DNA of 64,000 bases from the NCBI GenBank assembly GCA_001643675.2, contig LSRY02000021.1:186001-250000 (forward strand), read 5' to 3'. Position numbers and translations under genes: made by a program. The notes beneath the pieces are model-generated. The model did not search any database, was not told the origin of the DNA, and saw nothing but the letters and a program-made list of their open reading frames with translations. Source of the stretch: Monocercomonoides exilis. Taxonomy: Eukaryota > Preaxostyla > Oxymonadida > Polymastigidae. The stretch's first letter is position 1, and every line of letters starts with the position of its first letter. This document shows positions 31,225-43,459 of this stretch, one piece after another.

Positions 31225-32750
31225 TCCTGATAGTTGGCTGAGGATGGCGAATGAAATGAGAGAAGTTCTCATTTTGCCGCTTGAATGTTTTTGTCACGAC
31301 ACTTGGTGATTTGCTTTTTTGAAGAAATAGCATTGTATTTTTATTGTTTTGTTTATTTCCCACTTCACCTCACCTCAAATGATGTTTGATTGAAGAGCAC
31401 TTGCATGTGGAACAATGGAGCAGAGTCACATGTTTTCTTAGGCTTGCCACAAATGTTGCAACAATCACTGAAAAACAGAGAATGCTTCATTCTCTTCGTT
31501 TGCACATGCTGATATTGGCAAAGTCAAAAATGAATTCCATTCACAATGCACACTCCAGAGAGCTTGCGCTGAAAAAATACCCACAAAAACAACATCTTTG
31601 CCTTTTCTTTCATTGTCATCCTCATCCTTTTGTTTTTCTTTGCATTCTTCGCCCTTTGTTCTTTCCCCATTCACTTGCAACTCTTTTCAGATTCTCCGTT
31701 CAACGACACACCCCCTCACTCACTCTACTGTTTTTGAGAGATGGGGCATTTGCCTTCAAAACAGGAGTGTTTGATTTTGCCCAAGCTTTGCGGGATAAAT
31801 CCTTTTTTCTTCTCCATTCTGAGGAAACTTCTTGTCCATCCTCTGAAGATTCGCCATTTCTGCCTTTTCTTTTTGCCTTCAGCTTTCTCTGAATCTGTTT
31901 TTCTTGCCTGCAAAAGGAGGGTGCAAGAAGCTGCTTCTTTGCCATTTCCAGAGAAAACGGTGAGTTCAAACACAAAATTCAGGGTGTGCAATATGTGCTT
32001 TCTTGTGAGATGAAGATTGATGTGGAAAACATTGCAAAGAAACAGGACGGAAAAATTTTGAAAGACAAAAAAGAAAACAAGTGCAAAGATGCCGCAAATA
32101 CTATCAATCGCTGAAAACAGAGCCAAAAACCCAACAAAAAACACTTGATAAAAATTGGAGTTACAAAAATTAAAAATAAAAAATAAATAAAAAAAGACAA
32201 AGACAAGCAAACAAGAAGCAGATATTTGAGGGGAATAAAAGGAAAGATAAAAGCAATTCGCTCAAAATCAACAACAAGAAGACTCTTCCTCAAAAATAAT
32301 ATGCAAATCAATTTGGAAAAAAAAAGACAAAAAGAGTGAGTGAGCGAGTGATGAAGAGGATCCAACAGACAATGTGGATGCAACAGCAGCATCAGACGTG
32401 GCAATGGATAAATCGCTGGAAACGACAATATCTCAAAATGAGCATTCCTCTGCCCAACGGCAAATTGTTCACAAACAGACGCAGCATGTGCGTATTGAAG
32501 CATCGCATTGTCGAATGCTGTTCCTCTTTCATGCTTCCTCTTTCATGCTTCCATATCTCGGCTGCACAGCTCTTCTCCTCAATCCTTTCATTGTCTCTCT
32601 TTGCGTATGTTGTTCTGTCTTCCTTATGCCATGCGCTCCTCTTCTCTTCTCTTCTATTTTCTTCTCTGCTTCTGCTTCTTCATGAGTGAAGAAGAAGAAG
32701 AAGATGATGATGATGAAATCATCTTCTGGCCAATGATGAATATTCGATGC
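31225..32750. other. Unresolved region, possible minus-strand gene
   Basis: On the minus strand a hydrophilic frame from about 31945 (MAKKQLLAPSFCRQ, then Lys/Arg-rich) reaches a good donor (GTGAGTGAGG near 31730). It could join the frame around 31680-31560 (LQVNGERTKGEE). The plus strand also has a donor-like GTGAGTTC at 31961 and an acidic segment at about 32350-32510 (SDEEDPTDNVDATAASD). I cannot decide the strand or the product. Confidence 0.3.
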
Positions 32751-34297
32751 CTAACAATAAATCAGACGATCATCAAGACCCTTTGCCCTGCCTCGCATTT
32801 TAGCATCTTTAACAATCGATCCATAGAAGCTGACAACAATGTCTTCATATCCATCTTCTTCCATCTTTTCTCGCAGCTTTCGATTAACCATCATTTTCTG
32901 CTTTGCCTCTTCTCTTTCCTCTTCTGTCATTCTGCTCGTCCAGCTCTGCGCAGGTGAAAAACGTTCATTTTCTTCATTTCGTGTTTCCTTTTTTCTGCTC
33001 AATATTTTGGATAGATCCTCAAAAATGCTCAGACAATACGAATTTATATTATGGTCAATTGTTGGCTGATGAAACTCCTCCAAAAAGAAATCAACAGCTT
33101 CTTCACTTAACAAGCAACCTTTATATTTCACTGCTTCAAATATGCGATTCACAAATAATAATATGCATAGCCTATATATTTCTCTATGGCTGCCCTTCGC
33201 TGCTCTGCACAGATTTGTGATGCTTGTTTCCAGCATCACAAACTCTCCTTTCTGAGTTGTTAAAGAGCCACCGATACTCCGAATTGCTTCCAACCATTTC
33301 ACAATAAGTTTCACTTCTTTCGACTCGCGCAGCACCCACTCTTTCTTTTTCCAATTCACTTGCTCCGTCAACTCCTCCAGTTCTTTTGCTGCTTCTCTTT
33401 CAAAATGAAGTTCTTTCATATTCCCTCTGATATTCCCCATGCAGTTTAACACATTTATAAAATACTCCCAAATTGAATGGTATGCAATCCGGGTCATATT
33501 GCGATGCTCCTGATGATATTTGATGATTTCTGCAATCGCTTTAAAATGCAATGCTCCTTTAACTTCCTAAAAAGAAACATGAAAAAATTTCAATGATATC
33601 AAAAATGAAGTTATTCGTTCTCATACACAAAATTCGTTCATGTTATTCAACGCAAACAAGGCCATCTCCACTTCTTTTTGGGTCTCCTCGTCTTCCTCTT
33701 TGCTCGATGCAGCGTTCAAAAGGCAGCGCACATAAATCAAAAGCAATTCTTTTCGCAAATCAACTGATCTATTTTGCATAAGAAGATGGCTTTCGCAAAG
33801 ATCAGTCAGTAGCTTTCCGTTCATTTTTCTTTTTCTTGCTTCTTCTTCAATTGTCATCTCGAAACTTTTGTTCAATGAACTTGTTTCAATGTTATGAAAC
33901 CAAATTTCTTTCAGTGCTTTGTAATGCCCAATGTGCTTCGCCAATAAGCAAGCGTTTTCCATCGACAATTTCTTTTCTAGAATCATTTTGTGCATTTTAT
34001 CGAAAAGTTCTTCTGAAAAAACACGGTTGAATTCGCATTCATCCATCTCTTCAATAAGCTTGTTCATTTCAACAATTTTCTGTTTCTGTTCATCCTCGTT
34101 GCAGCGCTCAAGCTCACAAAACAATTCTTTAAAATGAAAAGAAAGAAAAGAAAAGAAAAGAAAAGAAAAGAAAAGAAATCCAAGCAACAAAAATTCGAAC
34201 ACAGCAACGGTTGCAAACCTGAAAACTCATTTGCGGTGAATTTCCCTCGCATTTTTGAAAATGGTTCAAAACCAAAAAGCTGAGCCATTTTCATCAT
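32751..34297 (-). CDS. Lineage-specific helical (ARM/HEAT-like) protein, intact
   Basis: Three exons: 34219-34297, 33627-34126 and 32751-33566. The introns are 92 bp (GTTTGC...AAAG) and 60 bp (GTATGA...TTAG), and the model gives 464 residues ending at TAG. The protein is almost wholly helical, with successive amphipathic segments such as ELERCNEDEQKQKIVEMNKL, NACLLAKHIGHYKALKEIW, AEIIKYHQEHRNMTRIAYHS and EREAAKELEELTEQVNWKKK. I recognise it as a large family of uncharacterised Monocercomonoides-type proteins but know no function. A broken relative lies in this window at 10660-11916 on the other strand. The C-terminal ~50 residues (TEEEREEAKQKMMVNRKL...) are charged. A VGxVLEE-like block conserved in the relative is changed here, so this copy is a divergent member. 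Confidence 0.75.
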
Positions 34298-35517
34298 TCA
34301 TATTGGATGCATAAATGTTTGGATAGAAGAAATAAACGAGAAATAGAAACTCAAAGCAGCCTTGCGGATAACAGCTCTCATACCATCATTGGCATTCTTG
34401 ACATTCTTGGCATTCTCGGCATTCTTGGCATTCTTGGGTCGTAAATATGAAATCGAAAATGCTTCATCGTTTCTCGTTTGTTGAAATGGATTCAATGATC
34501 GAATTGCATTATTTGAACTTGAATATCCATTTTCTGAAAGAAAGATGGCATTGAAAACATTTCCGACAGAATAAGAGACACATTTTGATGTGGATGAATG
34601 AAAAGCTGGAAAAGAAAAAAAACATTGCGAGCAATGGAATTCTGCGAGATAATTTTGGTGATTGGCATCCAAACAAATACCGCAGTTTAAATATCTTGAA
34701 TTCCAATTTTTTTGATGTTTGCATTCTCAGTCGATCTCTTTTTGTGAAGGCATTTCCGGCTGTCACGTTCTCAGAGCCCGAGAATCTGACGAATTATTCA
34801 AATGGTCAATCTTTGTTTTGCAGAGCAGAATGGAGAGGTCTGACAGCAAGGGCTGATGGCTGGCAAGTCTACTGCTGAAACCGATGAACACTGAAGGCAC
34901 AATGAATTTTTATTTGAGAAAAAGGAGCATTGCCAATGAAACGAAAAATTGAAAATGGCTTCGTGCTTTGTTCTGAAGGTCTGCAACAATTTTTTGGAAT
35001 ATTTATTTTTTTTTTTTTTCTTTTTTGAATTATCATTTTTCATTCAGGCAATTGAAAGCGAGAGGAATTTGATGCTTTCAAAGACGAAGGGCATTTCCGA
35101 AGAAATGAAACGCAAACGGAAATGAGAAGAAGAGGAAGGAAAGAAGAAAAAGAAGGCAGATTGGGAAATTAAGAAAAAGAGAAAAAGAGCCAGATTTGTG
35201 GATACATGCAAGATGGAAATGAGATTGAGAGGATTGAAGAGATTTTTGGGTTAAAGAGAAAAGATGTTTCGAAGAGGAGATTTGAGTTGAATGTTGAATT
35301 TGGGAAGGAAAGTATTTGGATAAACGGAGGGTAATTTTGAGAAGCGAAATAGCAAATAGGGGCAAATGACAAGATTCAGGAAATAAACTATCAAATTTGA
35401 GAGAAAAGAAAGAATGCAAGGAGAGGAGAAAATGGAGAAAGCAAAAATACTTGGAAAAGAGATGGAAGTTAAAAAGGAATTCCATTGAAAAAATCCACAG
35501 AGAAAAGCTGAGAGGGA
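34298..35517. other. Unresolved DNA with a 9-bp minisatellite
   Basis: 34389-34438 holds tandem 9-bp units near GGCATTCTT. A plus frame at 34585-34878 (97 residues) and Lys-rich plus-strand sequence at 35090-35480, broken by stops, look like remnants. No family recognised. Confidence 0.35.
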
Positions 35518-36717
35518 GCCAGCCTTTGAATATGATGCTGCCAGCTGTTCCACCATTCCAAACTTCTTTTGCTGGAATTGCTGAACCACAATTCTCAACC
35601 GGTGATTGCATGATGATGCTTCCATTAAAGAACACATCGTTTTTTATACCATTTGTCGCAGTGTTGTTAACGAAGAAACAGAATGTGATGAATTTTACTC
35701 CATTAATCTAGGAATAAGTTGCTGTGCAACACAGCCCAGCTCCTCCAAATGAGGAAGAAGCAGTCAGTTTGTTATTTATAAATTGACAATCATTGACTGA
35801 AAACTGATTCGGTTTATTTTTTGGAGACCAATGAAATGTGAGAGAACCAGCAGAATCGTTTCCAGAATTTGAAAAGCACTTGCATCTGGCGAATAAGAAT
35901 TGACCGTTTTATGAAAGGCCAGTAACATTAAAATACCAACGGTTCCACACCAGTATGTTATTGAACAATTTTCAACTCTGTTTTCTGAGAATGAATAAAC
36001 AGAATTTGTTTGCCGATACCCAAAATAAGAAGCTCCTCCATGCTTTGCTTGACAAGTTGTGAAATTGGATTTTACGATGTTGACGTTTAATAAATATCTA
36101 CAAAACAACACCCCGCCAACATCACCAGTTGAACATTTGTTGAATGAACAAGAAGTGATTGCAAGATTTTCATTTGTGCAGTTGACTTTCAGAGCACCTC
36201 CATAATCATTTCCACCCTTTGAATCGTTCCATTCGCACCATTCGAAGCGATGGTTGTTAACATCAAATGAAGTCAATCTTCCAGGTGATTTTCTAACAGT
36301 TTCATTTCCCACATGTACCACAGGAGCATTTGATGAAGAGCGTGTTTGGTGAAGAAAAGATGTGTTGAAGGCAGAGAGAGAAGTTGATGGGCTGTTGAGG
36401 TTGGGGAGGATGGCACCATCGATGGGGTTGCATGTGTGGAGGAAGATAGTCGAGTGAACGGAGAGAGATAAGTGAACGGAGAAAGAAGGGAATAAATTGG
36501 AGTTAGCGTTGGGGGAAGTGTTGATGGCTGAGATTGTACTGAATACGTTGTGTAAATGTGAGAGAGGAGATATCGGAGAAGAAGGTGCTTGAGAGGTGGG
36601 CATTGAAGTGGGGATATATGTGGGGATAGAATTGATGATGGAAATAGAGACGCAATGAAGGAGAAAAGGAAGAAAAAAATATTTGAAAAGATGAGCTCTG
36701 TTGAAAGACCCCTCCAA
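35518..36717 (-). pseudogene. Pectin-lyase-like beta-helix surface protein, broken
   Basis: The frame 36717-35776 encodes a Ser/Thr/Pro-rich N-terminal part, then beta-helix rungs: HRFEWCEWNDSKGGNDYGGA, ITSCSFNKCSTGDVGGVLFC, NIVKSNFTTCQAKHGGASYF. The rungs repeat a F-x-x-C/GG-A pattern typical of parallel beta-helix (pectin-lyase-fold) proteins that oxymonads have in number. After about 35880 the homologous reading moves to another frame (LTFHWSPKNKPNQFSVNDC, ASSSFGGAGLCC). It is then cut by a TAG near 35710 and resumes with FCFFVNNTATNGIKNDVFFN. One frame shift and one stop make it a likely pseudogene. A close relative, also truncated, sits in the transposon at 55557-56933; both share NLNSPSTSLSAFN and FLHQTRSSSN. 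Confidence 0.75.
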
Positions 36718-37206
36718 GATGCTTGCATCTTTAACAGTTACATGGTCAATTGCATGTTAATTTCCAATAAATATTTTTATTTTCACTGAATAATTGTTTT
36801 AACACTTGCGTTTTCAACAACGATAAAAATTTTTTTGAATAAAATATCACAAACTTCTTTTTTGAATGTGCAAAAACTATTTTAAAAAAACAAATAGCTG
36901 ATGATTATTACTTAACTTCAATATCAATTTGTAAAGATCACATAATAATTCAATATAATGTGCATTTTATTTGAACATCATGATTTTATTGACATTTAAT
37001 CTGTTGTAATATTTCAACAAAAATAAAAACATAACGTAAGCAAAGTTTATGAAAACATAGCAAAACAAACAAAAACAAAAAAATAAAAAGAAAAGAAAAA
37101 GAAAAGAAACATGGTGAGTTTAAAAGAACTTGTAAATTTTTCTTCCTTTTCACTAAAACAGAACAGGAAAATGAAACTGCAGAAGGAATAAGATGGGGCC
37201 AGGGTT

Positions 37207-38657
37207 TTATCTCCATTGAACTGGAATTTGATTCGGAAGCTTGATGCTTTTTGGCTTTTGAGCATGTGTCAATGAAACAAACGTCAAACAGTTGTTTTGG
37301 GTATATAAGGATAGCTACAAACAAAGTCCAAAGAAAATGGAATTAATCGGTTATCAAAAATGCAAGCATATGTGTTTGCGAAAAAAACAATTAAAGCTGT
37401 CAATAGACACATTTATGAACAAATCATACAGCTAGCTTAACTTTGTCTGGAATTCCAGTTGCAAACACAGGCTGCTGTTTGCCATTGATGAAAAGATGAA
37501 CCGTTCTCACTTTGGATTTTGTGTCAATTTCAATCATGACCTCGTTCCCGTTCTGTGCTGCTTGGTTGCCTTGCGTGCGAGCTGTGCGGAAGTCAACAGC
37601 AGTGCTGATATAGTTGCATGCAAATTAACAGGAGTACATTGGAAAATGATATATTTTTTAATCAATAAAAAAACAAATGAAGGTTGAAAGAAATGAAAAG
37701 AAATAAAAAATTGGTAGTGAAAGAAATGTAAAGAGAAATTCAAATAATCTTGCGAAAGCGTATTCATCTTATTGTAAATGCATACTGTGCCAAGAAAAAT
37801 CCAAAACTAGCATGATCTGAATACAAAACAGCAAATATTAACATATGGAATTATCAAAGATATAAAACATCAACGAAATTGTTCAAACTGGCGTCATATC
37901 CAATGGCCTGGTTGTTTCCAGGGAAATTCGCATCTGAAGCCACAAAGCCCAAATCTATTACAAGCGACGTGATGACGATATCAATCATATATGAAAATAA
38001 ATAAAATATCGCAAAATTGAAACAATTGGTAAAATGAATTGAATGCTTCTGCATACGGCTCCATTGCCCTTGCTGTAACGTTTTAACCAAAAATTTCCTA
38101 GTGTCGCAAATTCAACGAACATATTCACATTTTACGGTGCGGACAATACAATGCGTAATAAATGTTTCAAGAATAAAAGACATAAAAAAAGAAAGAAAGG
38201 AAAGGAAAGGAAAGGAAAGGAAAGGAAAATAAAAAGTCGACATGTTTGAAGCAAAATAGGATGGTAAATTGATAGAAGCCACACCATTGTGCAATGCACT
38301 GTGTTTATCAAAGCACAAGCAGAGTAACAAATAGCAGATGTATTGCAAATGCAGGAATTCAGAAAAATGAAAAATAAATTTTTTTTTACAAAAGAGAGAG
38401 AAAGCAAGAGAAGTTAAATGGGTAGATTGATTCATCGATCGAAAATAAAGAAATATTATTTTGAAAAAACCCATTTCAAATGAACAATTTAAGCTGAACG
38501 TTGAAAAGATAAAAAAAAGGCAAACGTGTTTGTGCTCCTTCTCGAAAATGATTGTTGCAATCCCTCCGGCTCCGTGATGGATCAGATCATTTTTCTCCAC
38601 TTTGAATATGTTCTGGTTGGAGGACTTCCACTTCATCCTCGCAAGTGTCTTGCACAC
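37207..38657 (-). CDS. SPRY/B30.2-like protein, exons partly resolved
   Basis: The last exon, 37207-37314, gives LSLYTQNNCLTFVSLTHAQK and ends in PNQIPVQWR. It joins in phase over a 115-bp intron (GTATGA...GTAG) to an exon ending at 37430 with NEVMIEIDTKSKVRTVHLFI and NGKQQPVFATGIPDKVKLA. This block is a SPRY-type signature: an E-(I/V)-D strand, a T(V/A)xLFxNGKxxP hairpin, and a final (E/T)FVSL strand. Upstream pieces are ASDANFPGNNQAIGYD (~37900-37945) and, near the start, KVEKNDLIHHGAGGIATIIF (~38600-38550) before a GTTTGC donor. I could not join these middle pieces without doubt, so the gene may be intact with small exons or partly decayed. SPRY domains mediate protein binding; the partner is unknown. 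Confidence 0.5.
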
Positions 38658-38688
38658 AGAGACTGGGCGATGATAATATCAATACATA

Positions 38689-38691
<3 letters not shown>

Positions 38692-38745
<54 letters not shown>
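38692..38745. repeat. (AT)n(GA)n microsatellite
   Basis: About 15 AT units followed by about 11 GA units. It lies just upstream (on the minus strand) of the first SPRY-like exon. Confidence 0.95.
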
Positions 38746-38867
38746 CAGAAGTTTATCAGTGAAATAATAGAGAAGAAATTTGGATTTATTAAACAATCAC
38801 AGAATAAATAAATGCATAATTCAAATGATGCCTGAAGAATAAATAATATTTTCTTTCTCTTTCATAA

Positions 38868-40495
38868 TCATAAACATAACAATTCTTTTCTTCTTCTTCT
38901 TCTTCTTTTCTTTTCTTTTTTCAATAAATCTCGATTCATCAAATCTCTTCGCACACATGTATTGCCTTCCTCCTTCATTTCCTTCTTCTTGTTGTTCAAC
39001 TCAATCTGCTGCTCCAACATGAACGCCTCGCCTTTCATCAGCAAGAAGCTCTCCTCCTGCTTCAGCAGTATCTCCTTCCGCACATCAAACCTCGACGGCT
39101 TCTTTTCCACTGCTGCGCCTTCATCTTCGTCTTCATCGCCGCTTTTTGGTGCTTTTTCGTTGAGCTCCAGAAGTTTTTTCGCCAATCTCTCCTTTTGTTC
39201 CTTTGTCTGCTTCGGATTCACCACTTTTCCTTGCTTTCCCTCATCAAATAAAGAGGCCATTGACAATTCTCCTTCTTCCAGAATATGTTTCTCCTTGTCA
39301 TCATTTTTGCTTTTCTCTTCTTCTTCTTCTTCTTCTTCTTTCTCCTCCTCTTCCATCTTCTCTTCCATCTTCTTTTCTTCCATTCCGTCTTTCACCTTTT
39401 CTTCATCTTCATCAAAGTTGTCGTAGAAATCATCGTCGTTTTCTTCGCCATTATCTTCCGGTTCTTCATCAATCGCACTCTCCCTAAGGCCATCCAGTAT
39501 TTCTATCATCTCGTCTTCCTGTGATAGTTTCACCCCTTCCTTCGCAAAGCTCCTCAGAATCTCCATAATCAGTCGCTTTTCTGTGTACAGCGACGCCCAC
39601 GACAGCCCAATCGCCTCGTTTTTGTTGGTTGGAATGTTTTCGTTGGATGAAGGCGCAGATGACATTGCAGAATACTGGCACAACTGCGCATTTGCAGCAC
39701 TCTTTGAAGAGAAGCTAGACGATGACGAAGGTGACGACGAAGAAGAGGGAACAATGGACAATGAAGAAGATGATGAAGAGGCAGAAGACGATGATGTTGG
39801 TTCAATTAAAGCCATTTTATGTGTTGGAATCTTTGGCCGATTAGTTCTATTTGGTTTGCTTCTTCTAAGAACTGACATTGACTGTAACATGAAATCACTT
39901 CGACCAATAACATCTTGTGATTCTTTTTTCCATGATGACATGTTCAATGTCAAACTTATTCCGCATTCTTTTATCACTGGATTGTTATTCTGATAAATAT
40001 TCACATTAATTTTTGAAGAGGCAAACTTCGTTTTAAAAAAATAATAATAATAAATTTCATACGGTAGCCAAAGATAAAAGGTGAAGGCAAATTAGTCTTA
40101 AATTTTCACCAGTAAATAACCCTTCAATGCTGCTGATGCAAATTGAAATTAATCCAAAAAATTTCATGCAAAGCAGTGTGACATCGGGATCATGCGTTTC
40201 TTTCATAACATTAAAAATTGCATCTAGAATTCCCAGTTCAATTAAATGAATATAATTGTCTTTATCTTTAAAATGTTTGAAAAAACTGATTGTCTTGAAA
40301 ATTATGAAAATAGTATACATCGTATCAAATCATCCATGATTTCAAGCAAAATTTCTTCGTGCTTTGTAGGGTCAGTTTTTAATTCCAATTTCATTGCTTT
40401 TAATTCTTCTTCCTGAATAAATAAAAGCATTCAGACAGCAATTTTGAACATCACCAAATTGCGAGTAATCAATAGCAGAATAAATTTGTTTAATG
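38868..40495 (-). CDS. Helical-repeat protein with acidic C-terminal region, 5' end unresolved
   Basis: Exons (in order of transcription) 40455-40495, 40319-40412, 40063-40265 and 38868-39989 join in phase through introns of 42, 53 and 73 bp. The N-terminal part (KFILLLITRNLEEELKAMK, EEILLEIMDDLI, LIELGILDAIFNVMKETHDP, LLCMKFFGLISICISS) looks like ARM/HEAT repeats. The large last exon has a Ser run, then a Glu/Asp-rich stretch and a basic C-terminus with KKEKKRRRRRRKE. The model begins in mid-codon, so at least one more 5' exon lies upstream of 40495. The nearest ATG (~40540) would need an impossibly short intron. No function assigned; the acidic-basic tail suggests a nuclear or scaffold role, as inference only. 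Confidence 0.55.
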
Positions 40496-41234
40496 CTAAA
40501 TCAAATTCAAACGGTTAATGCTTCTGAAAACCCCATTTCGCTGAAAAAAATAATCACAGAATTATTTCAGATAATAATTACTGTCATGGGAGAAGTGATC
40601 AAATGAGTCTTTTCTTTATGGAAAAATTATTTCTTTCATCAATCATCAATAATGCATGCATACATGTTACATGTGAATGCGTATATCTGTGAGATTATCA
40701 TAAATATTTATTTAACAGCTTTTTATTTCCATTCACTTTATCAAAATGCGATTTGAAAGAAATGAGTGTGAAACAAAAAAAGTTTAAATGCTAAACGCTC
40801 AAATAAAATAAGAATGTGGAAGTGATAATCTAAATGAATATAAAGCAAGCAGTGCTGTCACATGAAATTATAAATATAAAATAAGATAAAAATGGTGAAA
40901 ATTAAGAAATGGTGAAAAAATCACAGACATGCGAACATAATAAAATTTGTAAGTCAATTTATAATTATCAAAAAAAGATGAAGAAACTATAAAACTAATG
41001 AAATTAAAAATCTTAGAAAGAAAACTTTTCTATTTCAAAAGAGAGAATATGATAACATAACATATATAAAAAATCTAAGTTTCACTTTCTAAAAAATACC
41101 ACATTTATAGTTTCTATTCTGCAAGAGTTTAACTGCACAACACAAAATATACAACGCAAAAGCATAATGACGAAAAGAAAAAAAGGCATTACGAAATACA
41201 CAAAAAAAGAAAGACAATAAAAGACATCAGTTTC
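40496..41234. other. AT-rich DNA, includes missing 5' exon(s) of the gene at 38868
   Basis: No assured coding sequence. The 3' untranslated end of the cyclin gene probably lies near 41150-41234. Confidence 0.4.
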
Positions 41235-43089
41235 CTAAGCCATTTTTGCAGCAACAAAACCCTGTTGCATTGGATCAGCTGAAGGAGCATGTTGTTGCAT
41301 CCATCTTGTCTCATCGTCAGACGTTATTTCAAAGCCAGCATCACTTCCGTCCTCTTCATCTTCCTCCATCTGATCATCGCTTTCATTATTCTGATTCATT
41401 CCTTCTTCTTCTCCTTCTTCTTCTTCTTCTTCTTCCTCTTCTCCGCCTTCTTCCTCATTTTCTTCTTCACCAGGCTCAACATCCATCTCCATCTCCATCT
41501 CCGTCCTTCCTCTCCTCAGATGCTCCCTCTCACACCGCATATGCTCCATCTCCATCCTTTCTGCCTCAAACATCCCTCTTCTCCCTTCACAGCAATCAAC
41601 ACCTCTGCCAATCCCTGCCGCACAGTCAGGCGTCTCTGCCTCTTTCTCTCTCAGCAACATCGCATTCGAAGCATAACTTGAAGAATTCTCTGAAGCATAT
41701 TCTGAAGCATATTCTGTTGAATGCTGTTCATTGAGCCTTCTTTTGCTTTCTGAAAGCGGCTGGGCAGAGGGAAAAGGGTGTGTCGAGTGAAGTGCTGGTT
41801 TGGGGAGCATGACAGGAGAGTTTGAGGCAGAGGAAGGTGTCTTAGCAGAAGGAGGGATTGTGAGAGAGGAGGTTGAAGTGTAAGAGGCAGAGCAAGCAGA
41901 CTGACGACAGCTGTCTGAATGTGGCATTGTTGAAGAAGAGGAGAAAGAGGATGAAGAAGAAGAGGAAGAGGAGGAGGAGGAGGATGATGATGAGGAAGAA
42001 GATGATGATGATGAAGTGTGAGAATTCGAAGACTGAGCTGACTGAGCTGACTGGGCTTGTGAAGATGAAGGTGAAGGTGAAGCAGAAGAGGATTGAGGAG
42101 GCTGCAGCGATGGCGAGGGATGCATATCAACAGAGTGAGATGTTTGCGCCTTCTCTCCATTGCTGCTGCTACTACCACTACTGCTATTGCTATTATTACT
42201 ATTACTGTTACTGTTACTGTTGTTATTGTTGTTGGTGTTGCTATTGTTGTTATTGCTCTCTCTCTTCCTGCTTCCTTCCACCAGTGCCTGATGGTATCGC
42301 TCGTAGTTGTCTTCCTTCACTTTCAGTTCATACCCCAAAAGCTCAAGCACACTTTCTTCGGTCTTGTTGAGCACACTCAGAGACACTCCAAAGCATTTGC
42401 TGAACCAGGCATTCGAAAATGGCTTGTCGGTGTTGAATTTATGCGCCAGCATCACACAAACCAAAACTGATAATATTACATTTTCTGGGCATAAAATAAA
42501 ATCCCCGGCTGCCCAATGCATCTTGGACATGGTATCAATATAGCACAAAGCCTGCAGCAACTCTGTTGTTCTTAGTTGCGCATGTTTTTTGAGTCTGTGC
42601 AAAAGATATTCCAAGTTTGAGTTCATTTGCTCTGCAATTGCTTGTGCTGCTGGATGTGGAGCCCTGCCAGTTCTTTGCTGCATCGTCGCAACATTGGACT
42701 GAGCAACTTGCGTTACACAAAATGCAGCAAATGTTATGAGACTATCAGAAAGTGTGTCATCTTGGACTACAGGTGCTGGAATAGAATATGACTGTGTATT
42801 GTTGGATGGTATTTGATAAATTGCAGAGTAAGAAGGCAATTCTGTTGAGAAACGCAATTAAAAGCTAATATTTCAAAGATCATTTAAAAATTTAAAAAGT
42901 GAAAAAACCATTTTCCAGATATGAATCATTGGTCGATGACTCAGATTGAGAAACTGTTGGAAGACGGCATTCAGAATGAACGGGAATTGGCAGGTTGTGG
43001 CTTTGAAAATCAAGTTGTTTTCCTTGTGGAGAAGCTTGATGAATATTTGACTGTGTTGGATGAAAACTGTATGATCCAATATTATCCAT
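41235..43089 (-). CDS. Pho80/P-type cyclin with long Ser- and Glu-rich tail
   Basis: Exons 42909-43089 and 41235-42841, with a 67-bp intron (GTTTTT...AACAG), give 595 residues from ATG 43089 to TAG. Residues ~115-255 form one cyclin box of the Pho80/PCL (cyclin P/U) type. It reads LQALCYIDTM, then VILSVLVCVMLAHKFNTDKP, FSNAWFSKCFGVSLSVLNKT and EESVLELLGYELKVKEDNYE. The FN-x-DKP-x-SNxxFxKxxGxS block is characteristic. Such cyclins bind Pho85/CDK5-like kinases and act in phosphate sensing or the cell cycle. The tail has poly-Asn, a long poly-Ser run and an acidic end, encoded by microsatellite-like codons. It is divergent from the RhoGAP gene, whose start is 370 bp away. Confidence 0.78.
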
Positions 43090-43459
43090 TTGGCTTGAGA
43101 ATGAAGATGAAATTAAACAAAGAAATAGTTAAAGAATTAGTAATTGGTTCTTTCTTTCGATTCAAGGTGAAAAGAAAGATATGAAGGTGCATTACGAAGT
43201 AAGACCTTGCTGAGTTAAAAAAATGTGTTGTGAAGAACGATTCTTGCAGGAAAATCAACATTCGTAAACAGGATTTAAGTTGCTCTTTAAAAACGAACTC
43301 TATAATTCAAGTTAAACTCCATGAAGAAAGAAAGGTTTTCTCATTTGTTTAAAAATTGTTTCAAAGGCGAATTTTCATTAAATGTGAAAAGTAACATGAT
43401 CTCTGAATGAAAATATAATGGGTTGTGGATAAGGCACTTTTTGACTTTATTCAGTATCA

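Noticed and set aside
28705-31363. Long frames across the CTGATG array (Asp-Ala, Leu-Met, His-Gln, Ala-Ser repeats)
   Set aside because: A hexanucleotide array opens several frames at once. No gene signal supports any of them.
40496-40545. ATG near 40540 as start of the helical-repeat gene through a 17-nt intron
   Set aside because: The join does not keep the frame and the intron would be too short. The true 5' exon is probably further upstream.
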